Origin: DATFDN01 sp963767645
Lineage (GTDB): Bacteria > Pseudomonadota > Alphaproteobacteria > Acetobacterales > Acetobacteraceae
DNA: 64,000 nucleotides
Assembly (NCBI GenBank): GCA_963767645.1
Contig: CAVYEW010000001.1
Location: forward strand, 310,001 to 374,000
Direction: 5' to 3'
This document shows positions 53,501-62,024 of the stretch, one piece after another; position 1 is the stretch's first letter, and each line of letters begins with the position of its first letter. The notes beneath the pieces are model-generated. The model was not told the DNA's origin. It saw nothing but the letters and a program-made list of their open reading frames with translations, and searched no databases. Position numbers and translations under genes: made by a program.

Positions 53501-53872
53501 GTTATGCCCGGCCGGGGCCGGATCACCAGCCGCGAGTATGCGCCCGACGAGGCAGAGACAACGGCGCGCGCGGCACTGCTCGGCCCGCGTACGAACGACG
53601 TGTTTCTCAACGCCGACGCCTTCTGGCGCAATATGCCGGACGCGGTCTGGGGCTTCACCATCGGCGGCTATCAGGTGCTCAAGAAGTGGCTCTCCTACCG
53701 CGAGCGCCCGCTGCTCGGCCGCGCTCTCACGCCCGGCGAGGTGCGCTATGTCCGCGACGTGGCGCGTCGGCTCGCCGCGCTGCGCCTCATGTCGCCCGAG
53801 CTTGACGCGAACTACCGGGCTTGCGCGGAGGCGCATGTGCCGTTGACAGCTGCCAGTACTGGCGCCGCGGAA
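50552..53872 (+). pseudogene. Type ISP-like N6-adenine DNA methyltransferase/specificity protein, decayed
   Basis: A large protein matching stand-alone type ISP restriction-modification polypeptides. It has methyltransferase motif I LDPCCGTGAYL, motif IV LGNPPYNAY, the DLYVRFFRVAERRIAE segment, then the C-terminal specificity domain with MHALAIGYAPAWL, AGWGHAGKDGAVMPGRGR and GFTIGGYQVLKKWLSYRE. The N terminus is short compared with relatives and begins inside a PD...E-x-K-like nuclease region, where RGVIEVDD replaces the usual EVK. Frames shift near 52365 and back near 52518. The natural stop is missing: the last frame runs through repeat pair j/k to 54394, antisense to livF. Probably inactive. 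Confidence 0.78.
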
Positions 53873-53963
53873 CCCCTCCCCCAGCCCCCTCCCACAAGGG
53901 GATGGGGAGTTGAGGCGGCACTGATAATCTCCCCTCCCCTTGCGGGAGGGGCTGGGGGAGGGG
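53873..53963. repeat. Inverted pair of palindromic elements j/k (REPIN-like)
   Basis: Copy j (53873-53909, forward, with ACAAG loop and one stem mismatch) and copy k (53929-53963, reverse) face each other with a 19-nt spacer. They sit between the convergent methyltransferase remnant and livF, nine bases before the livF stop codon. Confidence 0.86.
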
Positions 53964-53972
53964 TCGTCACCC

Positions 53973-54671
53973 TCACACCCCCAGATGCGTCTTCATCACC
54001 GCCTTGTCCGCCTCCAGTGCGGCCGGCGTCCCCTCCCACGCCACATGCCCGTTGTTCAGCACGTAGACCCGATCGGAAAAGCTCAGCGCCGCGACCACGT
54101 TCTGCTCGACCACCAGGATCGTCCGCCCCTGCGCCGCCAGTTCGCGCGACACCCGCACCAGGTCGCGCACGATCAGCGGCGCCAGGCCCTCGAACGGCTC
54201 GTCGAGCAGGATCACCTGCGCGTCGCGGATCAGCGCGCGGGCGATTGCCAGCATCTGCTGCTCCCCGCCCGAGAGCTGCCGGCCACCGGAGCGGCGGCGC
54301 TCCTTCAGGCGCGGAAAGAACTCATAGACGCGATCGAGGCTCCACGGCTTCTCCGCCGTCATCGCGGCGAGCCGCAAATTCTCCTCGACCGTGAGCTGGC
54401 CGAAGATCGCCCGCTCCTCGGGGACGAGCTGCAGCCCCATGCGCGCGATGGCGTAGGGCGGCAGGCCCTGGATGTCGCGCCCGCCGAGGCGGATGCGCCC
54501 GCGCCTTGGCGCCAGCACGCCCATGATGCTGCGCAAGGTGGTGGTCTTGCCGGCGCCGTTGCGCCCGAGCAGCGCCACCACCTCGTTCCTGCCGACTTCG
54601 AGCGAGACGTCGAACAGGATGTGGCTGTCGCCGTAGAAGGTGTTGATCCGCTCGATCTCAAGCAGGCTCAT
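53973..54671 (-). CDS. livF: Branched-chain amino acid-type ABC transporter ATPase, LivF
   Basis: A 232-residue ATPase of the HAAT (LivF) class: Walker A GRNGAGKT (near 36), PEERAIFGQLTVEENL, signature QLSGGEQQML, Walker B VILLDEPFEGLAP and VEQNV in the H-loop region. It powers uptake with the LivM-LivG fusion and LivH. Its start overlaps the livMG stop by 14 bp. Confidence 0.9.
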   Translation of the reverse strand: MSLLEIERINTFYGDSHILFDVSLEVGRNEVVALLGRNGAGKTTTLRSIMGVLAPRRGRIRLGGRDIQGLPPYAIARMGLQLVPEERAIFGQLTVEENLRLAAMTAEKPWSLDRVYEFFPRLKERRRSGGRQLSGGEQQMLAIARALIRDAQVILLDEPFEGLAPLIVRDLVRVSRELAAQGRTILVVEQNVVAALSFSDRVYVLNNGHVAWEGTPAALEADKAVMKTHLGV

Positions 54672-56508
54672 GCGCGTGCAGCCCTCCTAGATAGGCGGTC
54701 TGCACCGCGTCGTTGGCCTGGATCTCCTCGGGCGTGCCCTCGGCGAGCAGCCGGCCTTCCTGGATCACGGTGATCCGCTCGGCAAGCTCGAAGATCGCGT
54801 CCATGTCGTGCTCGACGATCAGCAAGGTGCGGCTGCTGCCGATCTCGCGGATCAGCGCGCGCGTGGCGATGCGCTCGGCGGGGCTCATGCCGGCAAGCGG
54901 CTCGTCGAGCAGCAGCACATTGGGGCCGGTGGCGAGCGCCAGCCCGATTTCCAGCCGCCGCTTCTCTCCGTACGGCAGGACATGCACCGGCACGTCGGCG
55001 CGATGCGCGAGCCCGACGGTCTGCATCGCAGCCGCGATCTGGCGCTCCACCACCGCGATGGAGCTCGCCCCGCGCAGCACGTCGGCACGGAACGGGCCGC
55101 GCCGTCGCGCCAGGGCGGCGACCCGCAGATTGTCCTCCACCGTCATGTCGAGGAAGAGCTGGTTGAGCTGGTTGCTCTTGCCGATGCCGAGCTGCGCCGT
55201 GCGGGTCGCGCCCAGTCCGGTCACGCGCCGGCCGAACAGCAGCACCTCGCCCGCGCTCGGCGCAATCTCGTCGAGCAGCATCTTGAACAGCGTGCTCTTG
55301 CCCGCGCCGTTCGGCCCGATGACGGCGTGGATCGAGCCGGTCCGCACGGCGAAGGAGACCCCGTCCACCGCCCGCAGCCCGCCGTAATGCTTGGACAGAC
55401 CGATCGCGCGCAGCGCCGGCGCATCGCCCATCGCGCGCAGCGGCGCGATCATGGGCAGGTCGAGCGCCGGCGGCGGCGCTTCCGAGTCGATGCCGCCCTG
55501 CTCCGGCATCTCCTCCTCGACGGCGCGCCGGCGGCGGGCGAACAGGAAGCGGACCTCGCCCACGATGCCCCGCTTCAGCGCCACCACCAGCACCACGAAC
55601 ACCGCGCCGAGGATCAGCTTCCACAGCGGCCCGACGCCGGGGATCAGCTGGAGGTTGTCGCGCAGATAGAGCCAGATGGTCGCGCCCACCAGCGGGCCGA
55701 TCAAGGTGCCGACCCCGCCGATGACGGTCTGCACCACCAAGTCGCCCGAGGTGTCGAGCGAGAAGGCGTCGGGCGGCATGTAGCTCTGGAACACGCCGAG
55801 CAGCCCGCCCGCCAGGCCGGCGTACAGCGCCGCGATCACGAACACCGCGAGCTTGTAGGCGGGAACCGAGTGTCCGACCATCGCAGCACGGGCGGTGTTG
55901 TCCTTGACGGCGCGCAGCACGGTGCCGAAGGGCGAGTGCAGGATGCGCCGCGCCAGCACGAAGCCGACGAAGTAGAACGCCGCCAGCATCCAGTACATCG
56001 GCCAGCCGGCGGTGATCTTGACGCCGCCGATCCAGGGTACGGGCACGCCCGGCAGCCCGTTCTCGCCGCCGCTGTAGTCGGAGAGAGGAGAGAACGAGAG
56101 GAAATACGCCATCTGCCCGAAGGCCAGCGTGATCATGGCGAAGTAGATGCCGATGCGCCGCACCGCGACCCAGCCCACCACCAGGCCGAAGAGGCCGGCG
56201 ATCGCCGTGCCGATTGCCAGTGCCGGCCAGACGCTGCCGATGACGTTGTTGACCAGCAGGTAGGCGCTCACCATGCCCCCGGTGCCGAAAAACGCGGCCT
56301 GGCCGAACGAGAGCAGGCCGGCGGCCCCGAACAGCAGGTCGAAGCCGAGCCCCAGCAGGCCGATGATGAGCACGCGCTGCATCAGGTCGAACGAGGCGCC
56401 GATATGCGGCAGCACGAAGGGCGCGACCGCCAGCACGGCCGCCAGCGCCGCGACCGGGGCCAGCCTGGCCTGGGGGGCCAGCGTGGCCCGCGCGCGGCTC
56501 ATGCTCAT
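54658..56508 (-). CDS. Fused permease-ATPase LivM-LivG
   Basis: A 616-residue fusion. Residues ~1-330 are a LivM-type permease (QRVLIIGLLGLGFDLLFGAAG, SFGQAAFFGTGG, LRAVKDNTARAAMVGHS, GDLVVQTVIGGVGTLIGP). A charged/Pro-rich linker (about 335-375) leads to a LivG-type ATPase with GPNGAGKS (near 399), GKSNQLNQLFLDMTVEDNL, LPYGEKRRLEIGLAL and VLLLDEPLAGMSP. Fused LivMG proteins occur in other proteobacteria. The chosen start ATG 56508 overlaps livH by four bases. Substrate class (branched amino acid, amide or urea) is unresolved. Confidence 0.88.
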   Translation of the reverse strand: MSMSRARATLAPQARLAPVAALAAVLAVAPFVLPHIGASFDLMQRVLIIGLLGLGFDLLFGAAGLLSFGQAAFFGTGGMVSAYLLVNNVIGSVWPALAIGTAIAGLFGLVVGWVAVRRIGIYFAMITLAFGQMAYFLSFSPLSDYSGGENGLPGVPVPWIGGVKITAGWPMYWMLAAFYFVGFVLARRILHSPFGTVLRAVKDNTARAAMVGHSVPAYKLAVFVIAALYAGLAGGLLGVFQSYMPPDAFSLDTSGDLVVQTVIGGVGTLIGPLVGATIWLYLRDNLQLIPGVGPLWKLILGAVFVVLVVALKRGIVGEVRFLFARRRRAVEEEMPEQGGIDSEAPPPALDLPMIAPLRAMGDAPALRAIGLSKHYGGLRAVDGVSFAVRTGSIHAVIGPNGAGKSTLFKMLLDEIAPSAGEVLLFGRRVTGLGATRTAQLGIGKSNQLNQLFLDMTVEDNLRVAALARRRGPFRADVLRGASSIAVVERQIAAAMQTVGLAHRADVPVHVLPYGEKRRLEIGLALATGPNVLLLDEPLAGMSPAERIATRALIREIGSSRTLLIVEHDMDAIFELAERITVIQEGRLLAEGTPEEIQANDAVQTAYLGGLHAHEPA

Positions 56509-57380
56509 ACCCGGCCCTCGGAGCCGAACAGGCCCTGCGGCCGCAGCACCAGCAGCAGCGCCATCACCGCGTAGAGCATCACTTCCGAATAGGCCGAGTT
56601 GAACGCGCTGGTGATGCTGATGATCTCGCCGGCGATGATCCCGCCCACCACCGCGCCGGGATAGGAGCCGAGGCCGCCGATCACGATCACCACGAACGAT
56701 TCCACCAGGAAGGTCTGTCCCATGTCCGGCGTGACGGCGACGATCGGCGCGTACAGCATTCCCGCCACTCCGGCGGCCACGACGCCGATGGCGAATACCA
56801 GCAGGAAGGCGCGCCGGACGTTGATGCCGAGGATGCCGACCATGCGCGCGTCCTCGATGCCGGCCCGGACCACGAGGCCGATCGAGGTGCGGTAGAGCAC
56901 GAGATACAGCCCCGCCAGCAGCGCGGCGACAATGCCGATCAGCTCCAGCCGGTAGGTGGGATAGATCAGGAAGCCGATCTGGGTGGCGCCCTGCCCCCAT
57001 CCCGGCACGTCCACGTGCTGGCTCTCCGGTCCGAAGATCGCGCGCACCGCCTCCACGATCACGATGGCGGCGCCGAACGTGACCAGGATCTGGTCCTCCG
57101 GCGGCCGGCCGTAGAACCAGCGGATCAGCCCCCGCTCCAGGACGGCGCCGCCCAGCAGCATGAACGCCGCCCCGGCGAACAGGCCGGCGAGGAACGAGCC
57201 GGTATGCGCGATCACGGCATAGAGGACGTAGGCGCCCACCATGAACAAGGCGCCGTGGGCGAAGTTCAGCACCCCGAGCGTGCCGAGGATGATGGTCAGC
57301 CCGCTGCTGACCAGCGCCAGCAAGGTTCCAAGGGCCAGGCCGTTGAAGGCCTGTGACAGCAGCAACGGCGCGCTCGGCAT
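56505..57380 (-). CDS. livH: Branched-chain amino acid-type ABC permease, LivH
   Basis: A 291-residue permease with about eight helices. Characteristic segments are LALVSSGLTIILGTLGVLNF, AHGALFMVGAY, VRAGIEDARMVGILGINV and VESFVVIVIGGLGSYPGAVVGG. ATG 57380 has GGAAGG six bases upstream; TTG 57386 is an alternative. It is the first gene of livH-livMG-livF and diverges from the duplicated binding protein genes across a 140-bp region that may hold promoters for both. Confidence 0.9.
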   Translation of the reverse strand: MPSAPLLLSQAFNGLALGTLLALVSSGLTIILGTLGVLNFAHGALFMVGAYVLYAVIAHTGSFLAGLFAGAAFMLLGGAVLERGLIRWFYGRPPEDQILVTFGAAIVIVEAVRAIFGPESQHVDVPGWGQGATQIGFLIYPTYRLELIGIVAALLAGLYLVLYRTSIGLVVRAGIEDARMVGILGINVRRAFLLVFAIGVVAAGVAGMLYAPIVAVTPDMGQTFLVESFVVIVIGGLGSYPGAVVGGIIAGEIISITSAFNSAYSEVMLYAVMALLLVLRPQGLFGSEGRV

Positions 57381-57424
57381 CTCCAACCTTCCGGTTGCGC
57401 ATTTATCGGATAGTATCGTGACCC

Positions 57425-58863
57425 GTAGAGCACGCGGGCCGCGCGCTCAAGCCATGAAGCCGCCTTGCCAAATCACGGCGGGTCTTGATAATGCGTAAAA
57501 ATAACGACGGAGTAAAGTTAATGAAACGCGACACCGGCCAGGCGCTTGGGCGCCGCACGTTGCTGAAGACCGGGGCAGGGCCTGGCGGGCGCCGCTGCCA
57601 TCGGCGCGGCACCCCTCCGGCACGCCTCGGCGGCCGAGCAGGCGGTCGGGACGTGGCCGGCCGGGGTCTCCGGCTCGACCGCCTTCATCGGCATCAGCGT
57701 GCCGCGCACCGGAACCTATGCCGTTCCCGGAGAGGACGAACTGAAGGGCTACCAGCTCGCCATCGAGCACATCAACGGCGGCGACGAGCTGATCCGCAAG
57801 ATGGCGCCCAAGGTGACGAAGGGGCTGCTCGGCAAGCAGGTGATCCACGGCGTTGCCGATTCCGAAGCGAAGCCGAACGTGGCGGTGCAGAACCTGGCCA
57901 AATTCGTTGCCGACAACAAGGCGATCCTGCTGACCGGCTCCTGCTCCAGCGCCGAGGCGGTGGCCGACAACAAGTTCGGCCAGCGCGAGAAGGTCATCTA
58001 CCTGCCGGGCGTCAGCGGCTCCAACGACACCACCGGCAAGGACTGCGTGCGCTACTCCTTCCGCACCTGCTTCTACGGCCAGACCTCCTCGGCGGCGCTG
58101 TCGCCGACCCTGCTCAAGCATTTCGGGCAGAACAAGAAGATCGCCTTCCTCACCCCCGACTACACGTACGGCCACACCGTCCGCGCCTCGATGCAGGAAT
58201 ACCTGGGCAAGGGCGGGTGGACGGTCGCCACCAACCAGGTCTGCCCGCTCGGTGCGCCCGATTACAGCAGCTACCTGCTCAACATCGCCAATAGCGGCGC
58301 CGACGTGTTCATCAACATCAACTGGGGCAACGACGCGGTCCAGTCGATCAAGCAGGCGAACGGGTTCGGCATCCTCAAGAAGATGCCGCTGGTGGTGGCC
58401 TATTCGGTTCCCTTCCTGGCGCGCGAGGTCGGACCGGAGCTGACCGCCGGCGTGTACACGGCCACCGATTGGTGGTGGACGATCGGCGACAAGTATCCGC
58501 TGTCCAAGATATTCACCGAGGCATTCCGCAAGAAGTACAACTACACGCCGGACTGGAGCGCCGAGGCCGCCTACATGCAGCTCGCCTGCTGGGCGCGCAT
58601 GGTCTCTGAGGCCGGCACGTTCAACCCGGTCGAGGTCATCAAGACCTACGAGAAGGGGGAGCATTTCGACTCGCTGGTGGGCGAGGTGTGGTTCCGCCCC
58701 GAGGACCATCAGCTCGTCCGGCCGGTCATCATCCAGCGCGGCAAGAAGCCGTCCGACATGAAATCGGCCGACGATTACTGGGATGACGGTGGAGATCGTT
58801 GCCGGCGAGGGGCTGATGCAGCCGCCTGACGAATTCGGCTGCAAGCTCGGGCCGTACGTCTGA
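57425..58863 (+). repeat. Tandem duplication, unit 1
   Basis: Begins at GTAGAGCACGCGGGCC and includes ~96 bp of leader plus the frameshifted gene. It repeats at 58921-60357 with an offset of 1496 bp. The leaders differ at only a few positions (GCCATGAAG versus GCTAGGAAG). Confidence 0.9.
57521..58863 (+). pseudogene. ABC substrate-binding protein, copy 1 (two frameshifts)
   Basis: First of two tandem binding-protein genes. Compared with the intact copy at 59017 it is two bases longer. An extra C at about 57579 (GGGCCTGG versus GGGCTGG) breaks the signal peptide, and an extra T at about 58782 (GGGATGACGG versus GGGAGACGG) destroys the last ~25 codons. The body is almost identical (ISVPRTGTYAVPGEDELKG, LLTGSCSSAEAVADNK, DWWWTIGDKYPLSK). 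It probably makes no exported protein, unless both changes are sequencing errors. Confidence 0.85.
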
Positions 58864-58872
58864 CGCAAGAAC

Positions 58873-58906
58873 CCTCACCCGCCGCGCCTCCGCGCGGCGG
58901 GTGAGG
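58873..58906 (+). terminator. Strong hairpin between the two binding-protein copies
   Basis: CCTCACCCGCCGCGC (58873-58887) pairs perfectly with GCGCGGCGGGTGAGG (58892-58906), loop CTCC. It begins nine bases after the copy 1 stop. It probably terminates or stabilises the copy 1 transcript; no T-run follows. It is not repeated after copy 2. Confidence 0.65.
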
Positions 58907-58920
58907 TCTGCTCGCGGCGC

Positions 58921-60357
58921 GTAGAGCACGCGGGCCGCGCGCTCAAGCTAGGAAGCCGCCTTGCCAAATCACGGCGGGTCTTGATAATGCGTAAAAATAA
59001 CGACGGAGTAAAGTTAATGAAACGCGACACCGGCCAGGCGCTTGGGCGCCGCACGTTGCTGAAGACCGGCGCAGGGCTGGCGGGCGCCGCTGCCATCGGC
59101 GCGGCACCCCTCCGGCACGCCTCGGCGGCCGAGCAGGCGGTCGGGACGTGGCCGGCCGGGGTCTCCGGCTCGACCGCCTTCATCGGCATCAGCGTGCCGC
59201 GCACCGGAACCTATGCCGTCCCCGGAGAGGACGAGCTGAAAGGCTACCAGCTCGCCATCGAGCACATCAACGGCGGCGACGAGCTGATCCGCAAGATGGC
59301 GCCCAAGGTGACGAAGGGGCTGCTCGGCAAGCAGGTGATCCACGGCGTTGCCGATTCCGAAGCGAAGCCGAACGTGGCGGTGCAGAACCTGGCCAAATTC
59401 GTTGCCGACAACAAGGCGATCCTGCTGACCGGCTCCTGCTCCAGCGCCGAGGCGGTGGCCGACAACAAGTTCGGCCAGCGCGAGAAGGTCATCTACCTGC
59501 CGGGCGTCAGCGGCTCCAACGACACCACCGGCAAGGACTGCGTGCGCTACTCCTTCCGCACCTGCTTCTACGGCCAGACCTCCTCGGCGGCGCTGTCGCC
59601 GACCCTGCTCAAGCATTTCGGGCAGAACAAGAAGATCGCCTTCCTCACCCCCGACTACACGTACGGCCACACCGTCCGCGCCTCGATGCAGGAATACCTG
59701 GGCAAGGGCGGGTGGACGGTTGCCACCAACCAGGTCTGCCCGCTCGGCGCGCCCGATTACAGCAGCTACCTGCTCAACATCGCCAATAGCGGCGCCGACG
59801 TGTTCATCAACATCAACTGGGGCAACGACGCGGTCCAGTCGATCAAGCAGGCGAACGGGTTCGGCATTCTCAAGAAGATGCCGCTGGTGGTGGCCTATTC
59901 GGTTCCCTTCCTGGCGCGCGAGGTCGGACCGGAGCTGACCGCCGGCGTGTACACGGCCACCGATTGGTGGTGGACGATCGGCGACAAGTATCCGCTGTCC
60001 AAGATGTTCACCGAGGCGTTCCGCAAGAAGTACAACTACACGCCGGACTGGAGCGCCGAGGCCGCCTACATGCAGCTCGCCTGCTGGGCGCGCATGGTCT
60101 CTGAGGCCGGCACGTTCAATCCGGTCGAGGTCATCAAGACCTATGAGAAGGGGGAGCATTTCAACTCGCTGGTGGGCGAGGTGTGGTTCCGCCCCGAGGA
60201 CCATCAGCTCGTCCGGCCGGTCATCGTTCAACGCGGCAAGAAGCCGTCCGACATGAAATCCCCCGACGATTACTGGGAGACGGTGGAGATCGTTGCCGGC
60301 GAAGGACTGATGCAGCCGCCTGGCGAATTCGGCTGCAAGCTCGGGCCGTATGTGTGA
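58921..60357 (+). repeat. Tandem duplication, unit 2
   Basis: Second unit of the tandem duplication, containing the leader and the intact binding-protein gene. The carried leader means that copy 2 could have its own promoter and ribosome site. Confidence 0.9.
59017..60357 (+). CDS. ABC substrate-binding protein of the branched-chain/amide type, copy 2
   Basis: A 446-residue periplasmic binding protein with a Tat signal: GRRTLLKTGAGLAGAAAIG, cleavage near ASAAEQ. The mature part is a type I periplasmic fold with SGSTAFIGISVPRTGTYA at the ligand site, LTGSCSSAEAVADN, LTPDYTYGHTVRASMQ, INWGNDAVQSIKQA and DWWWTIGDKYPLSKMF. GGAG at 59004-59007 precedes ATG 59017. It is divergent from livH-livMG-livF and is the probable ligand receptor of that importer. 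Confidence 0.9.
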   Translation: MKRDTGQALGRRTLLKTGAGLAGAAAIGAAPLRHASAAEQAVGTWPAGVSGSTAFIGISVPRTGTYAVPGEDELKGYQLAIEHINGGDELIRKMAPKVTKGLLGKQVIHGVADSEAKPNVAVQNLAKFVADNKAILLTGSCSSAEAVADNKFGQREKVIYLPGVSGSNDTTGKDCVRYSFRTCFYGQTSSAALSPTLLKHFGQNKKIAFLTPDYTYGHTVRASMQEYLGKGGWTVATNQVCPLGAPDYSSYLLNIANSGADVFININWGNDAVQSIKQANGFGILKKMPLVVAYSVPFLAREVGPELTAGVYTATDWWWTIGDKYPLSKMFTEAFRKKYNYTPDWSAEAAYMQLACWARMVSEAGTFNPVEVIKTYEKGEHFNSLVGEVWFRPEDHQLVRPVIVQRGKKPSDMKSPDDYWETVEIVAGEGLMQPPGEFGCKLGPYV

Positions 60358-60392
60358 CACGGCTGCGCGCTCTGACCCAGCCTTCGCTTCGA

Positions 60393-60483
60393 CCCCTCCC
60401 CCATTCCCTCCCGCAAGGGGAGGGGGGCCTCAAAGCGCGGCCTGCTCCTCCCCTCCCCTTGCGGGAGGGGGCCGGGGTGAGGG
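60393..60483. repeat. Inverted pair of palindromic elements l/m (REPIN-like)
   Basis: Copy l (60393-60427, forward) and copy m (60448-60483, reverse) face each other with a 20-nt spacer. They fill the gap between the convergent binding-protein gene and the Nudix gene. Confidence 0.86.
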
Positions 60484-60495
60484 TGCCTCGACGAG

Positions 60496-61122
60496 TCACT
60501 CCCAGCGCCAATCCTTGCGGAACACCGGCACGTGGTCCTGCGACGCACGCTCCTGCGCGCTCATCGCCAGCCAATCGAGCAGCCGCCCGATCACCAGCCG
60601 CGTCGGCTGCGCGAGATCGAGCGCCAGCGCCTCGGCGGCGGGATAAAACCTCAACCCCTCCAGCTCGCCCGACCCCGCCAGCATCCCGCTCGCACGCGCC
60701 GCGTCCACCACCAGGAACCGGGCGTTGAACCGCACCGGGCTGTCGGTCGGCGTGATCAGCCGGCAGATATAGTCGATCCCGTCGAGCGCCGGCGGGGCGC
60801 CGAGGGAAAGGCCGGTCTCCTCCTCAAGCTCGCGCGCGGCGGCGATGCCGAGCCCATGCGCCAGCGCGGGACTGGCCGAGCGCTCCAGCCGCGCCCGCGT
60901 GTGCGGCGCGAGCGCCGTGGCGCTGGGTGCGGTGAGGTCGGCGCGATCCACCGCGCCGCCCGGAAACACCAATCGGTTCGGCATGAACCGGTGCCGCGCC
61001 CCGCGCACGCCCATCAGCATCTCCGGCCCGTCCGCTCCTTGCCGCCACACGACCAGGCTGGCCGCATGACGGGCGCGCACCGCGCGGACCCGCGCCGCGA
61101 CCGGCGCCAGCGAATCAGGCAA
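60496..61122 (-). CDS. NUDIX hydrolase
   Basis: A ~208-residue Nudix protein. The Nudix box appears as FPGGAVD... followed after an insertion by the helix AARELEEETGL with the metal-binding REx2EE pattern. The insertion between the Gly-rich part and the helix (~35 residues) is typical of NUDT19/RppH-unrelated long Nudix proteins acting on CoA or dinucleotide substrates. The start is TTG 61122, overlapping the nitroreductase stop; no clear ribosome site was seen, so translation may be coupled. Confidence 0.8.
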   Translation of the reverse strand: MPDSLAPVAARVRAVRARHAASLVVWRQGADGPEMLMGVRGARHRFMPNRLVFPGGAVDRADLTAPSATALAPHTRARLERSASPALAHGLGIAAARELEEETGLSLGAPPALDGIDYICRLITPTDSPVRFNARFLVVDAARASGMLAGSGELEGLRFYPAAEALALDLAQPTRLVIGRLLDWLAMSAQERASQDHVPVFRKDWRWE

Positions 61123-61945
61123 GGTCGAAGCCGCGCGTGCGCAGCCACGCGGCGAAACCGAACCGCTCGGGAACCGACAGCTGGCGGGCCAGGTTCCCGC
61201 TCCATCCCACCCCCTCCTTCGGCCCGTATATGTCGAGGTTCTTGAGGCTGTCCGGCGCCAGCTTCTCGCGCGCGCGCCGCCGCTCGTCGTAGGCGCCGAT
61301 CTCGTCGGCCAGGGCGGAGTTGTCGTAACGCTCGCGATGCACGACCACGCGCGGGGGCAGGCGCATCGAGACCGGGCGGCGGAACTCCGGCCAGCCGACG
61401 GTGAGGCCCGCGACGGGATAGACCCCGCGCGGCAGGCCCAGCAGCGGCGTCACGCGCTCGATATGGTTGCGCACGTAGCTGATCGGGCAGGTACCCAGTC
61501 CCGCCGCATCCGCCGCGGTGATGAATGCGCCCATCGCCAGCGCGCAATCGACCGCGGTGTTGAGGAACGTGTCGAGGTTGTTGTTTTCGTGCGGCATCCC
61601 GTGCGCCTCGCACAGACGCTGGCCTCGCCGCATGTCGCCGCACCAGACGAGGAACACCGGCGCGGTCGCGATCCAGTCCATGGTGCCGATCCAGCCGGCG
61701 ATGCGCTTGATCCGCGCGCGGTCGCGCATCACGACGACGGAGTATTGTTGCAGGTCGGACTTGCTGGGCGCCGATTGCGCGGCGGCGAGCAGGCCGTCGA
61801 GCAGCGCGTCCGGCACATCCTGGTCGCGATAGCGTCGGGTCACGCGGCGGTCGAGCATCGCCTGCACCGCCGCCGGCAGATCCAGTGCCGGTGCATCCAG
61901 CCCGAACCGCGCGTGCATCAGCGCCGCACCGTCCTTCCCGGCCAT
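61115..61945 (-). CDS. Nitroreductase family protein (FMN-dependent)
   Basis: A 276-residue nitroreductase. The FMN-binding opening is LDRRVTRRYRDQDVP, followed by LLAAAQSAPSKSDLQQYSVVV, the AVDCALAMGAFITAADAAGLG helix, and GLPRGVYPVAGLTVGWP. The C-terminal tail is ~70 residues longer than minimal NfsB-type proteins. It reduces nitro compounds, quinones or flavins with NAD(P)H. ATG 61945 has a GGAGG site. Confidence 0.88.
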   Translation of the reverse strand: MAGKDGAALMHARFGLDAPALDLPAAVQAMLDRRVTRRYRDQDVPDALLDGLLAAAQSAPSKSDLQQYSVVVMRDRARIKRIAGWIGTMDWIATAPVFLVWCGDMRRGQRLCEAHGMPHENNNLDTFLNTAVDCALAMGAFITAADAAGLGTCPISYVRNHIERVTPLLGLPRGVYPVAGLTVGWPEFRRPVSMRLPPRVVVHRERYDNSALADEIGAYDERRRAREKLAPDSLKNLDIYGPKEGVGWSGNLARQLSVPERFGFAAWLRTRGFDLA

Positions 61946-62024
61946 GCAATCCTCCGCTTTCCGAGCAACCCTTGCCGGAACGCGCCCGCCGCGCAAGGCT
62001 GAGCAATTCCCGAGGAGATCGCGT

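Noticed and set aside
53873..54394. C-terminal extension of the methyltransferase as real protein
   Set aside because: It is a translation of the repeat pair and of antisense livF, Pro/Arg/Ala-rich and without homology-like features.
23146..60483. CRISPR array as an explanation of the repeats
   Set aside because: Copies are palindromic, widely scattered, inverted in pairs and lack regular spacers; no cas genes are present.
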